Source: Valencia hispanica
Taxonomy: Eukaryota > Chordata > Actinopteri > Cyprinodontiformes > Valenciidae
Length of the DNA: 64,000 nt
Assembly (NCBI GenBank): GCA_963556495.2
Contig: OY747707.1
Location: 3,990,001-4,054,000 of the forward strand
Direction of reading: 5' to 3'
This document shows, piece by piece, positions 44,891-57,178 of the stretch. Positions within the stretch are counted from its first letter, which is position 1. Each line of letters begins with the position of its first letter. Made by a program: the position numbers and the translations under genes. The notes beneath the pieces were generated by a model, which saw nothing but the letters and a program-made list of their open reading frames with translations, searched no databases and was not told where the DNA came from.

Positions 44891-44960
44891 ATCTCAGAGA
44901 GACCGATCGTATTTCACAAAAAACAAGTATTACACGGTTTCTCAGTGAACGAGAACTTTA
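44891..44960. repeat. dispersed repeat, copy 1
   Basis: TCTCAGAGAGACCGATCGTA, AACAAGTATTACACGGTTT and the following AGTGAACGAGAACTTTA recur at 63852-63920 in the same orientation with few changes. Unclassified. Confidence 0.8.
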
Positions 44961-45246
44961 AAACAGCACCATTCGAATATTAATCTCAGCGCACAACAAT
45001 TTAAGTTATTAAAAAGAGAAAGCCAAAGAATGGATGATGCAGTTTCCTAAAAAAGAAATATGTTTATTCTGTATTTTATTGTATACATTTGTCATCTGCG
45101 AACATTTTGTTGGAAAGATTTACTTCTAAATACAGTTTGATGTTAAATTTCCCCCCCACTTTGTTCCCTGACTATACCCATAATGGACAGAACCGTGAAT
45201 TTGAAGCCAAGGTACGTACTAAGCGGGGATTTTTGGAGTACCGTTA

Positions 45247-45985
45247 CACCTAGGGTTGGACGATAATTCATATAATTTGATAGAAGTGTGGTGCGATATA
45301 AAAAAAAAAGGGTTGATAAAAACTTCAAGTATACCCGCTGCTAACAACACCCCGCGGCCTCTAAAATGTCCACCCGGTTCTCCTCCACGTCACCAGAAGT
45401 AAAATCGCTTTCAAAAATTCAACGTGGTTGGGAAAACCTTCTGGCTTCAGATCTCAATCACTGGACTCAACTCCAGTGTTTTGGGAACCGTCAACAATCA
45501 GCCATCTGTGATTAGCGTGTTGGCTTTAGCTTCAGCAACTGAACTGGATCAGAATCAGCTTTATTGTCCGGTTTTATCACAGAAAAAATACCAAAGATCT
45601 GAACCATTAATACCATAAAGTGTTATAAAACATTTAAAAGAAATTAAAAAGCAGAAAGATAAGCTATAACATGATTAAAATAATTTTTTTATCAACAGCA
45701 TAATGACTTAGTCTTTTCATTGTCAGTATTTACCGATGTCAGCTCTCTTAATTTGATTTGTTTTTATTTCTTACAAACTTTCAGTTGTGGTATAAAAAAA
45801 AGTGTTTGAATAAAGAGTTTAATTGAATTCAGTTTTTGTGTTGCTTTACTAAAATGAGTTCATTAAAAAGCATAAAATGACCAGGGCTGCACTTAGAATA
45901 CATTTTCTACATTTTTTGATAGTTATCAATAATTATCTAAATTGATCAGTAGGACTTTTCTTTTTATCGATATGCTCTTTTTCCA
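45247..45985. mobile_element. putative inverted-repeat element
   Basis: The left end TAGGGTTGGACGATAATTCA and the right end (inward) TGGGTTGGAAAAAGAGCATA share the tip and an AT-rich continuation. Non-coding, about 740 bp. Its right end abuts the Tc1 fragment that follows. Target duplication not found. Confidence 0.45.
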
Positions 45986-46630
45986 ACCCAAAAATTTTGA
46001 GAATGACACAAATATTAGTTTTCACAAAGTTTGCTGCAAAACTACTTTTAGATCTTCGTTTCAGTTGTTTCTGTGATGTACTAAAATATATTTACAAGCA
46101 CTCTATACGTTTCAAAGGCTTTTATTGACAATTACATGACATTTATGCAAAGAGTCAGTATTTGCAGTGTTGGCCCTTCTTTTTCAGGACCTCTGCAATT
46201 CGACTGGGCATGCTCTCAATCAACTTCTGGGCCAAATCCTGACTGATAGCAACCCATTCTTTCATCATCACTTCTTGGAGTTTGTCAGAATTAGTGGGTT
46301 TTTGTTTGTCCACCCGCCTCTTGAGGACTGACCACAAGTTCTCAATGGGATTAAGATCTGGGGAGTTTCCAGGCCATGGACCCAAAATGTCAACGTTTTG
46401 GTCCCCTCCCTTGGATGAGAAGCAACCCCACACATGAATGGTCTCAGGATGCTTTACTGTTGGCATGACACAGGACTGATGGTAGCGCTCCCCTTTTCTT
46501 CTCCGGACAAGCCTTTTTCCAGATGCCCCAAACAATCGGAAAGAGGCTTCATGGGAGAATCTGACTTTGCCCCAGTCCTCAGCAGTCCATTCACCAGACT
46601 TTCAATTCTCAAAACTTTTGGCCATGACTG
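45986..46630 (-). mobile_element. internally deleted Tc1 element
   Basis: Both termini carry AAAA(G/A)TTTTGAGAAT-type inverted repeats. The right tip, inward, is CAGTCATGGCCAAAAG; the left tip has decayed. The transposase keeps only part of its C-terminal half, joined directly to the right terminus, so the DNA-binding domains are deleted. Right flank TA at 46631. Confidence 0.82.
46155..46535 (-). pseudogene. Tc1 transposase C-terminal remnant
   Basis: An open 126-aa frame: HVWGCFSSKGGDQ, then directly DILGPWPGNSPDLNPIENLWSVLK. The stretch between GGDQ and WPGNSPDL, which should hold the second catalytic Asp (QQDNDPKH), is deleted. The catalytic Glu in PIENLW remains. It continues to a normal-looking C-terminus (ESMPSRIAEVLKKKG). 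Not functional. Confidence 0.88.
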
Positions 46631-46665
46631 TATATCGTCAAGCCCAAGTTGCACCCCAGTAATTA

Positions 46666-47990
46666 GGCCTCGTTTCCACTGAGTGGTACGACATTGGTTT
46701 TACACGTTTCCATTGTCCTCTGGAACCTTCAGTTCCAGAGGACAAAAGTACGGTACGATTTAGGGCGGAGCTACTGGTGGCACACAACACAGTCCATTGA
46801 TTGGAGGACAGAAAATCGTCACGAGAAGAGTGCATTACGTTAAAGACTCGACTTGTTCTGCATCCAGACTGTTTCCAGGAATGATCTGCGCATTGTGCAC
46901 GCAGTATTATCACAGTACATCTGACCAATCATAAACCTTTCTCTGTTCATTTCACCCACTTACAAACAAAGTTGTTTTGTGTTTAAAATGTATTCAAAAG
47001 TTTTAAAAAAAGAAATCTGCAGGTATATAAGACCGATCTTTCTGTTATAAGCCACAAAGAAACATAACGCAGAAGCTCGTCTGTACCACGCTGCATCGCA
47101 CACTGTGGTGCATTCAAGGAACGTTTGAAATGCATGGTGAGTTCAAAAATGTAGGACATTTAAAACTTATAACAAAAAAAACCTGAAAATAGTAAACAAC
47201 GTTCAATACATACTAAATATGCCCTACTTATTTTTACAAAGTAGTAAAAAACAAACAACCAAAAACTATATTCTTTCTATTAATGTCATCTTCATGAGAT
47301 ATCTCAGCATTTTTTTTTCAGAACTATAATTTTTGTTTAAGAGGTCTTGGATGTCCAGTTGCAATTTGATATCACGTAAATATTTTGTACCACTTCCCTT
47401 CTCTCAACAGTTTGCTTCATGTGAAATAATAGAACATGTTCCACAGCCTCTTTTTAAAGACAAAAGTCACATTTCCCTGTAACATGGTTTCCCCTGTTTA
47501 AATCATGTATTGTTTAACCCTGTATGACCAAATCCTAATCTAGATATTATTATTTCCTCCTTTCTGTTTCGTTCCGTTTTCCTCATTATACCAACTTTCC
47601 TTTGAATATATAGGCCACCTACCAGACCTCCCAGTTATTTCTTCTTCCCATTGTTTCTGCCATCTTTCCTCGACCTTTTGAGGTGACCCCTTTTCTGTTC
47701 TCTGGGTTCTTTTATTTTGACATGTCTGAAAACGCTGGTTTTGCACACTGTTTTTGTTGCAAACTGTTTTTATTCGTATTGGATGTTTAGAAGAAATAAA
47801 ATGAAGACCCCCAGAAGTGATTATGTCATCACGTCGATGTGACGTGATGACGTCATCAATATGCAAATTAGCGTGTGACGTCTACTGGCGACATCCAGCA
47901 ACTTTCTGGGTCAACTTCAGCTACTTTCTGTCGGAGACAGTTGGCAACACTGCCGACCCGAGTGAGCTGTACCGCTCAGTGGAAATGAGG
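46666..47990. mobile_element. inverted-repeat element containing a LINE fragment
   Basis: The left end GGCCTCGTTTCCACTGAGTGG and the right end (inward) CCTCATTTCCACTGAGCGG are inverted and well matched. AATTA flanks both sides (46661-46665, 47991-47995). The 1.3-kb interior holds a minus-strand LINE C-terminus and no transposase. The superfamily is unresolved. Confidence 0.65.
47380..47720 (-). pseudogene. LINE C-terminal (RNase H/zinc-tail) fragment
   Basis: On minus, across frames: EERWQKQWEEEITGRSGRWP, then RLGFGHTGLNNT, then GKCDFCL and EAVEHVL. This is the L-R-xGHT.LN....G.H..G.C..C...E..EHVL pattern of the tail of LINEs with an RNase H-like C-terminus. Stops interrupt it. It sits wholly within 46666-47990. 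Confidence 0.7.
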
Positions 47991-47998
47991 AATTAGAT

Positions 47999-48445
47999 TA
48001 CCTGTAAAGGACATGTTGCCCATCAGTTTGTTGATTTTGCTTCCCATAAAAAAAAATCATTAAATATTACTAAAGGATTTAAACAGTTTTATCTCTTCCA
48101 CATTCTGAGACAGCGAGTCCACCAACTAACCAACACTGAAAGTGACCATAATGATGGATAAACTATAACTCAACAAGTTATTTGGTGTAAACTTCAAGCA
48201 TTGTGGCACCTTTAATTCAGATTATGTGGACTATGTGTTCCAGAAACACTATAGACTCGCTTTACCCAGAGTTTCAGATGTAAGCGACGAGGAAGAAATT
48301 CATACAAGGCAACACAGTTTGACCCAAATGTGACCTCTAAATTACCATGGACGACCAGCAAGACAAACACCAATTACTGGCAAAGTTTACTCATAAAAAC
48401 ACCAAATGTTTGATGCAGAGTGTAAAAATGCTTTCATTTTATCTC
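47999..48445. other. unassigned sequence
   Basis: No gene or repeat was recognised. Confidence 0.4.
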
Positions 48446-48735
48446 AGAGTGGGGGAAAATAATATTTGGCAGTCACCGATTGTACTGGTTGTCCCACTTA
48501 AAAAGATGAGAAGTCTGTAATTTCCATCATAGGTACACTTCAACTGTGAGAGACGGAATGTAAAAAATATATATATTTAGGAAATCACATTGTATAATCT
48601 TTTTAAGAAAATTATTTGCTTAATAGTGCAGAAAATAAGTATTTGATCCATAACAAAAGTTTCTCTCAATACTTTGTAATGTAACCTTGGTTGGCAATGA
48701 CAGAGGTCAAAGGTCTCCTGTTAATATTTCAACAG
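48446..48735 (-). mobile_element. Tc1-like terminal fragment
   Basis: GTCCCACTTAAAAAGATGAG, TCCATCATAGGTACACTTCA and ATAAGTATTTGATCC are terminus and subterminal sequence of a common fish Tc1 family. TTGGTTGGCAATGACAGAGG corresponds to the transposase C-terminus on minus. The rest of the gene is missing. Confidence 0.7.
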
Positions 48736-49264
48736 CTTAGTCTCCCAGCTGTACTTGAATGCAGCTGTTGGGCAGCTGTTGGGAAAACCCTTCTCATCGA
48801 TGGGGATTCCTCAGACTTGCTTTTTATCCAGAATAAGGAGTTTGGTCTGATTGGATGCTACTGGTAGCCATGTGGACGTCAGTTGGTGTTTCTCTAGTAT
48901 CAGTGATGTTTACATTCAGCCTGACATTGTTTTAGGTGAGTCATTCGGTTCAGTGCAGAGCGTGTTATGGACCTTATTGCTGTTGAAAGATGCAGACAAA
49001 GTTCTGGTTTGGTCTATCTGTCTTCTTCTACTGTAGCTGCATGAGAAACCATTAATGTTTCCATATAGCAGGGTTTAGTGATAGCTTGGAGTCCTTCCTG
49101 TTTTATTTTGGTGTCACTTTTTAAAGTTTCCCTGCGGAAACGTTGCACTACACGCTGAGTTCTGCACATAAACATTCTGGATGTGTTCAGGTAGAAAACA
49201 GCTGGATTAGTTCGGTACAGGTGCGTACTGAACCGACAGGGCTGTACTCCACCAGCAAAATGTG
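48736..49264. other. unassigned sequence
   Basis: No gene or repeat was recognised. Confidence 0.4.
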
Positions 49265-49420
49265 AAGTCTACCCAGAAGTGGCAAAGATTGCAGTTCCCC
49301 CCTCATCCACTAGGGGCTGGCTCCAGAAAGGAGCAAGTTCCCATTGACTCCAATGTTAAAAATGGAGCCCCGGATGCTCCATCCATCTATATACAGTCTA
49401 TGGGCTGTACATAAAAATAC
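49265..49420. repeat. dispersed non-coding repeat
   Basis: CCACTAGGGGCTGGCTCC, TTGACTCCAATGTTAAAAATG and TATATACAGTCTATGGG follow the pattern of a short dispersed fish repeat. Only one copy is in the window, so this is by resemblance. Confidence 0.35.
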
Positions 49421-49429
49421 GAATACGTG

Positions 49430-49900
49430 TACCATTGCACCGCTTTGTGTTGAAGAAAAACAACTCTACAGAGTTCCCTGAACACACCCTTCTCAACGTA
49501 ATACATTGGTGGTGGCACCATCATGCTGTGGGGATCCTTATCTTTAGTAGGAAAAAGGCAGCTGGTCAGAGTTGATGGGAAGATGGATGAATGGATGGAG
49601 CTAAATCAAGACAATCCTGAAAGAAGACCTGAGACTGGGGTGGAGGTTCACCTTCCAACAGGAACATACAGCCAGAGATTCATGGGGTAGAATGGCCTAG
49701 TCAAAGTCCAGACCTAAAACCAACTCTGAATCTGTGGCGAGACTTGACTGATGTTCACAGATGTTCTCCTTCCACCATAAATTGTTCCCGATTGTGATGT
49801 GGACACGTGAGAAAGTTCAAGGATTGTGAATACTTTTGTAAAAAGTGCTTAACCTTTCTAAGCTAGAACGTTTACTTCCTAAAGAAACAAAAAAAACCCT
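49430..49900 (+). mobile_element. degenerate Tc1 element, 3' half
   Basis: The plus strand has GGTGGTGGCACCATCATGCT (GGGTIML), GGTTCACCTTCCAACAGGAA (RFTFQQ), CAAAGTCCAGACCTAAAACC (QSPDLK) and an ending GAATACTTTTGTAAAAAGTG. These are the C-terminal transposase regions in the right order. Indels break every frame, and the second catalytic Asp region is damaged. Confidence 0.8.
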
Positions 49901-52900
49901 GCAAGATTCATAGCTCAGGCTATAATATAGTAAACCCACTAACCAGCTGCAAAAACTACATGCTGCATGGGGGCAGAAACATTATTAGCAAGGTAACATT
50001 TACCTGAGTCAGTCTGTCTTTAACTCGGGAAAAATAAAAGGGCCTCATTCACACGCACGACTTAGACCGTTATAGAGGAGGGGAAGCTTTGCACGATCTC
50101 TTCAACCGACAAAAGCCATTATCTTATGGAGGTTTTGTTACTGTAAGGTGCTGGAGGTGTTGATGTTGAGGCTGACGTGAAACGACGCAGTCACAGCCGA
50201 CTGACACGCTGCTGACCTCACGGTGGGAGAGGATGTCGGTGAGCAGCGGAAGAACAGGAAACAGAGCCACCGCCCTCCCTCCGGTTTCCACTGAGCTCCT
50301 TGGGATATTATCAAATGTTCTGCTCTGCAGTTGAACCACAGAAAAAAAAAGAAACTTCAAATATTTAGTCTTGTTGAGGTAAAGTTCACCCAGAGTTTCC
50401 TAATTTCTTTTCTGAACATCTGCCTTCTTTTCTTTCCATGTCCTGGGACGATTAAAACAAGACAGTGCTGCTAAAAGATGAAAGTAACAAAAATGAAGGA
50501 CTACAGTCTCTGCCCGTCTCTGGTTTAACTACAGTCCAGAACCATGCAGATCAAATACAGTTGACAGTCTGCTCATCTGAAACATAAAGGTGAAATTAAA
50601 GACAAATACTGATGAAAGGAGCAATTCAACTGCCATCATACCCAATTTAAAAAATGATCAGCAACCACAAGACTGTAAAAACTAATTTCTTTAGCCATCA
50701 CTCATTGAACTATATGTGTTTCAGATGATCTAAGATTCAAATATATCTTCTGGAAAGGAAAAAAACTAAATAAATTATTGCCAGAATAGTATAAAGTTAA
50801 AGCTGAAACGTAGGGTTTGTCATTGTGCTAACAACCTTCAAGCTAACCGCAAATGGCGCTAACATTAGCAGTAATATTGTTACGCAACAACTACTTAGGT
50901 GAACAGCTACTTAAGGTAAAAATGACTAAAAGGACTCATCTCTCCACTATGCACGCCTTCTCAATGTTTAGTGTATTTTTGGCTTCAAAAAACAATTTAA
51001 AATCTTACTACTACACTAAAAGGAAAAACAGAAGTATGACACGAAGCACCTTGCAGTTAAAAGGTCCCGGGTCCTGAAGAGGACGTTAATGCTTTTGTCA
51101 GGACAAATGAGGTAATGCAGTAAAACCATGTGGGAACCACAAGAATGAGAAAATGGGCTGACCGAGCAGCCGATATATGCAGAAGAGCCAGGAACCCTGG
51201 CAACCCATATAGGTATGATGCCAGTCACTTTTGGTCATTATGTGAAGTCAGACGACCATTTTGGAGTGTTGAGCAGAGTAAGACTAAACATCCAAAAGAA
51301 ATATGCCGAGAATGATTTACTTAGTCGTTTGTTAGCTGATCAGTAGGACTGATCAAGAGGACTAGAGCACAGAACAATGCCCACTTAGTGTTTATTCTGA
51401 GGACAACAGGACAGACCTGACAGTATGCTGGCTGCATCTGTGGAACATTTGGAGCACATCTCTGAACTAAAAACTGGATTCAGCCAACTTCTTTTAGTTT
51501 TCCCACAAAACTTTGAAAATTAAACCCCCAAAACAAAACAAGCTACCACAAAACAAAGGAAGACAAAAAAAAACCAGCTCGTTTTTTTTTTGTGTGGATT
51601 CTAATGGTAAACTGAAAAAATCTCAAACTTACAACACGTCATACTGCGCTAGAAAAGCAGGTATTTTCATCTAACACAATCATTTTCCATAAATGTTATG
51701 GCCAGTAGTCGAGTGGAGGGGGACGCCGTTCCCCTTAGAAAGAAATCCGACATATAACATCCCACCAGTAAAGGTCCCATCCTCCATCCCTTCCATTTTA
51801 CAGTAAATATTGTATGAAAATATAAATCATAGATAGGCTTAGCCTATATGAAATAATTTCATCATCATAGGTCTCCGCATGTTGAGCAAAAATAAACAGT
51901 CTAATAAAATCCGGGGGACAGGGGCACGAAACCCGATGATGCAACATTGTTTTTCCCTGAGAGTCGGCCAGGTGAACCCAGTTTCATCTCGTTCCGACCT
52001 CTGGCATCTACAAAAACTGTTTACTTCATAAAATCTGTACGTTCGCACTGAGTTCAAAAGTAAAAGTTCTCCTTCTGTAACAGCGCAGTGTTTTTATGAT
52101 CGATGTTTTAATTCAGGACTAGTTTGTTTTCACCGTAGTGAGAAAGGAGTGACACGGCTGACCATCCCCCCCTGAAGTTTTTTACAACTCGAGTACTGGT
52201 TATGGCAGAGTATTTTCACCATCCAGCACAAAATGTTACTTCTTTGTACCTGCTACTTTATATTTGTGTTGTCATAAAAAAAGAAAACTGGAAGAAAAAC
52301 CTTAAGCTAACTGCTTCTCAGGATTAAAGCTACCACTCAAACTAACATTTAAGCTCAAATCAAATCAGTTTGCTTGTAAATGTTTGTTAAACCTCCTCAA
52401 TTTAATGTTATTTTGTTAAGCTAAGTTGTATTTGTAGCAGCTAACTTGTAACGCTAGCACAGTTAGTTGCTAAAATCAGTTAATGCAGCCTCATAAATGT
52501 TCCTGTGGAAGAAGACTTTGCTGAATGTTAAAGTCAGTTGAAGCTTGAACAAATTAAACAACCTTTTGATACACATGGTGGAAATGTGCTCCAAAATGGA
52601 GAAAAGCACTCTATAAAAACTTATTAAAACAGAAAAATTGGTGGTGAGCTCAAAATCGTCCAGTCAGTTTGTTTCTTCATTATAATTTTTTTTTATTATA
52701 AAACATTCATTTTAGTTCCTTGAATTGTTTTTATTTAATTTATGGCTGTACAGCAATATAGTATAGGATATAGCCATGAACACAGGATATGTTAAAAAGT
52801 TACATACATGACTGGACCTGTTCCCCGTGGACATTAAGCTAATTGATGAGTTGTTTTTATTTTACAGTGTAAAGTCAGATCAAAGCACATTATTATTCAT

Positions 52901-54004
52901 CAGACATCCACAGTTGAGGATAGATCATTGAAGATGAGACCTCCCTACTGTATTCTAGCTACAGATATGAATCATGAGGTGTCAGTATAATGATCAGCAG
53001 AAGCAAAGCTATCTTCTAACAATCCCACATGAAGTAGGTGTTTGTGCTGGAAGTCCTTTGGCCTACAGAAGGCTGTGTCTCCTGGTGCTCTTCGTTGGCT
53101 GGACTTTCATTGCAAATCCTCAAATCCAGCCGCAGAGCCGGAGGAACCCTCAACCACTGCAGGAAAAGAGAGAACTACCCTGTCCTCTGAGCTGCAGACG
53201 TAACACGAAGAACTGAAAACAGTGTCCATCACATCTGGCTGAGAGCTCGGTCTAATATTTCTCCTGGACAGTAGTAACTTCTTTTGCTTGATATGGTGGC
53301 TGGGTGGAGAACAAGTGAAACGATAGGCGTGTGCCCATTCAGGGATTCCGGACATGCCAGTTAGCTGTAGGGGGATATTTGACATAGGAAAGATCCTGAG
53401 TGTAATTTGTCAAAGCTGACAACACAAATGGGCCCAAGCTGAAGATGTGAAAGCGCTAAGCCCTTAGTAAAACAGAGGAACTCCCAATGAGACTGAAACC
53501 TTTTCTTTTCCAAATTTAGTTTTGCTTCACATTTGCTTGGAACTTTGGGTGGGAAAATAAGAGCAATTCTCTTCTTCTTAGAATTAAAATATGTTTCAAA
53601 TTCTTTTTATACTTTACTTTCACAAAAAGACAAAACACCTGGACTCATTGAAGAGGGTGTTATTTCTTACAAACAGTATCAACTCCAACACTGGAGACCT
53701 GCTTGGGTTTACACAGAGCTACATTTCATGTAACTGTCCAAGTTTTAATCACTCACAACGTGATTACTATTCATTATAAAAAAAAAAGGTTTGGAATCCG
53801 TTAACATTAATGACACCAAATCCTGTTGGTAAAGAATTTAACCAGAACCAAAAAGGGCCCCATGACCAGTGGTGAGGAATCCAAAGCCGCCTTTGAACGT
53901 CTGTGTTTATGGTTAGCTCAAATAGGTGTTAGACTGACTGGCTAGGGTTTGGGTCAGATTAAACAGCCTTTAGCTTTAGATGTCACCCTGAATGTCCTTT
54001 AGCG
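49901..54004. other. 4.1 kb without recognised gene or element
   Basis: Only short frames without domains occur (for example 50124-50360 minus, 51839-52057 minus, 53107-53385 minus). The composition is AT-rich. This is the longest stretch of the window in which I recognise nothing. Confidence 0.45.
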
Positions 54005-54840
54005 TACCTAGGCAACGCAACTTTATTTGTATGGTACACTTTCAACAAAAAGGGAATTCAAGGTGCTTTGGTTAGAGAGAACCACAGTAAAACCATAAAA
54101 CACAGCATTAGAGACACAAAACATATGACATTCCAGCTATTATTAATCACTATTCAAAGAAAGCTCTAAACAGATGGTTTTTAGCTTTGATTTAAATGAA
54201 CTCAGTGTTTCAGCAGCTTTGCGGTTGTTTGGAAGTTTGTTCCACATGAGGGAAGCATAGAAACTGAAAGTTGCTTCTCCATGTTTGGTTCTGATTCTAG
54301 GGATGTTGAGTAGACTAGAGTTGGAAGACCTGAGTGGTGTGGTGGGGCTGGTATTGTGGCCATTCAATGATTTATAAACTAGTAAAAGTATTTAGAAGTC
54401 TATTCTCTGAGCTACAGGGAGCCAGTGTAAGGACTTTAGAACTGGGGTGATGTGCTCTACTTTCCTGGTTCTAGTGAGGAACACGAGCAGCAGCGTTCTG
54501 GATCAGCTGCAGCTGTCTGATTGACTTTTTAGGCAGACCTGTGAAGACGCTGTTGCAGTAATCAAGCTGACTAAAGATAAACGCATGGATGAGTTTTTCT
54601 AGGTCCTGTTGTAACATCAGTCCTTTAATTCTAGAAATGTTCTTCAGGTGATAGAACGCTGACCTTGTTATTGACCTTTATGTGACCCTGGAGGTTCAGG
54701 TCTGAGTCCATTACTACACCTAGATTTCAGCCCTAATCAGTAGTTTCTAGCTGTATTAACTGAAGCTGTGTGCTGACTGTTGATCGTTCTTATTTAGGTC
54801 CAAAAAGGATTATTTCAGTTTTGTTTCTATTCAGCTGGAG
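54005..54840 (-). mobile_element. Rex1-type LINE 3' fragment
   Basis: Minus-strand copy of the same family as 29.25-30.85 kb. From right to left: [57 protein letters not shown] and MWNKLP..RKAAETLSSFKS. 5' truncated after the RT core, with frameshifts. The 225-bp frame at 54143-54367 is its C-terminus. Confidence 0.85.
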
Positions 54841-54859
54841 AAAGCTATGTTACAGTTGT

Positions 54860-55035
54860 TAAGTTGATTAGCCATTAGCTTGAGTGGCAACTGATCAAGT
54901 GTTAGCTTAGTTAGCTTTTAGCTGTAGCTGTCAGCTTAGTTAGCTTTTAGCTTTAGTAGCTTTTAGCTTTGCTAGCTTTTAGCATTTGTAGCTGTTAGCT
55001 TAGGAAGTTGTTAGTTAGCTTTTAGCTTAAAGAGC
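54860..55035. repeat. degenerate TTAGCT-rich tandem repeat, part 1
   Basis: AGCTTTTAGCTTTAGTAGC-like units of about 16-18 bp with many variants. Similar units resume at 55330-55470, so an unrelated stretch of about 300 bp separates the two parts. Confidence 0.75.
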
Positions 55036-55329
55036 AACTCACCCCCTACCAGAGTCTTACTCCACCTACATTTCCAGTTTGAAAAATTCAGACCCGGCTT
55101 GTTTTATACTCCACAGCGGCTGACGTCAGTAATCCAAGCTGAGCAAGTAGCGATGCCAGATTCAAGTTCAAGTGCAGTGTAAAGTTTTGACCTGAAGAGG
55201 GCACTCCACAAACGGTTTTTGGTAGAAAATGTACTAAAATACAAAAAATAATGACCAGACATGTAGCTAGCACTGTTACACTCTTATATTAACTATTATA
55301 CAGTTTATCAGCAAAAAAAGTTGATTTGG

Positions 55330-55470
55330 GGGTGAGTTACACTTTAGGTAGCTGTTAGCTTTGCTAGCTTTTAGCTTTAGTAGCCATTAGCCTAGGTAGT
55401 TGTTAGCTTGAGTAGAAGTCTATTTAACCTGTTGCTGTTGTTAGCTGGATAGGATTTAAACTTGAGTAGC
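55330..55470. repeat. degenerate TTAGCT-rich tandem repeat, part 2
   Basis: Same unit type as 54860-55035 (TAGCTTTTAGCTTTAGTAGC, GTAGTTGTTAGCTTG). Confidence 0.7.
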
Positions 55471-56339
55471 ACTTGGCTCAAGTAGCTGTTAATCTGAGTA
55501 CCTGTCAGTTAACTCCCTTGATTATAACCATCTTTAGTTTTTACTAAGGCTGTCAAACAACACAATTTTTTTCAAAATGTTGCTGTGGGCACAGTGGCAG
55601 CATTGGCGGGGGGGGGTTATTTATTGGGCTGGGTTGTTTTTTCAGTGGCCCCGGGTCCTTTGGAGTGTTTTTATTTATTTTTTCATAGTAACACATTACA
55701 CACAGTCGTAAATTCTCCCCTAATTTTGGTATGGTATGATTCGAGTTCACACACTAGCGCCCCTGTATGTTTGTGCGCAGCACTTGCGCATGTGAGGGAG
55801 GGGGGAGACACGCTGCCCGTGAATTTGCTGTAGTAGAAGTGACTTTAGAACTGGGTTGATGTGCTCTACTTAAAGAGTAATGCCTCTCTTTCTGATCATT
55901 CAGATAGGTCAGGGGAAATCAGGAAAGACAGAGAACACCAAAACACACCTGAAAAAGAATACCTGAATAATATTGACCCTGAAAATGTCATTGATAGGTT
56001 CGCAAAACTCAAGCCTCGAAGATACAGTCTCATGCTGCCACAATAAAGAGGTTTTGATTTTCAGTGCTACTATCATTTAGTTTTGATTCTGGTTCTGTCT
56101 TGGTTCAGTCCTGAAGTAGTCCTGATTTAGAACTGTTACAGTCCTGTTTTAATCCTGGATCAGTTTTGGGTTTGGTTGAAATGTGGTTTAGTCCTGGTGT
56201 CTAGATACAGCCCTGGATCTGTCCTGCCTTGTTGCTTAATTAATAATCTAATGTTAATGTGTCACATGTATGTGATATAATTTGTTTTCTTATATAAGGT
56301 TATGCTTGTCGAACACAACTTAACCCCCCCACATGCATA

Positions 56340-56510
56340 ACAACCCTTTAGGGCTAAGCCCCTGTTGTATAAAATATCTGGCTCCACCTCTGGTGGACAG
56401 GCTCACAGAAAAGGGAGAGAAGCAGGGGGAGGGACATTCGGCAAATGTCCCTGGGCTGGAATCGAACCTGGGACAACCGCATTGAGGACTAAGGCCTCTG
56501 AACATACAAT
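56340..56510 (-). mobile_element. tRNA-derived SINE
   Basis: On minus: TTAGTCCTCAATGCGGTTG, then CCCAGGTTCGATTCCAGCCC, a near-perfect pol III B box (GGTTCGATTCC). Then a GGGACATTTGCCGAATGTCC stretch and a C/T-rich tail (CCCTCCCCCTGCTTCTCTCC). Same layout as 24.3-24.4 kb. Confidence 0.7.
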
Positions 56511-56829
56511 TTTTAAATCTAATTAATCACAGTGTAGCTGTGAATTAATCACAATTAACATTCCTAAATATGACTGAAAAAGTAAAATTTTCAGTTTAAA
56601 TAAAAGACAAAACCGGATGCCGTTTCTTTTTCTTTTACACGGAAATACAGGAGAGATGAATAGAACTTTTGTTTTGAACTCCACTATCACATTTACACAC
56701 GTCCTTTTTAACCTATTTATCTTTTGGACATTTGCTTAAGAAAACTAACTGGTTAACATTTTCTGAATGTAAAGCTGACCGTTTCCTATTAACTTTGGAC
56801 AACCCTGAGTATCCTTTTCAAGAGACTAT

Positions 56830-57010
56830 CCTATAACAACAGAGTGTCTTCAGTCAGAGGCTTCTCTGTGTTGCTGCAACACAGACTGCTACAGGAGATC
56901 CTTCCTGCCTACAGCCATCAGGATCTACAACAACTTCAACAATGAAATAGTTTGAGCTACAACAACACTTAATGTCACTCTGGGATCAATAAAGTATTTT
57001 TGAATAGAAT
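56830..57010 (+). mobile_element. LINE 3' scrap
   Basis: One plus frame reads CYRRSFLPTAIRIYNNFN, the R..SFLPTAIRL.N motif at the C-terminus of several fish LINEs. It is followed by GGGATCAATAAAGTATTTTTG. Truncated at the 5' end. Confidence 0.55.
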
Positions 57011-57178
57011 TGATGGAAACAATACAGGGATTATTTGTTCATCAACACTGCTACCTGTGCAAATGGTGACACCGAACTTTTACATAACTTTGGTTCCAAT
57101 TGTTATTATTTGCAGTTATCTTGCAGCTGCAATGGTGGTTAGCTATGTTAGCTAGCTTGTTTGTTAGCCAAGGCTTAC

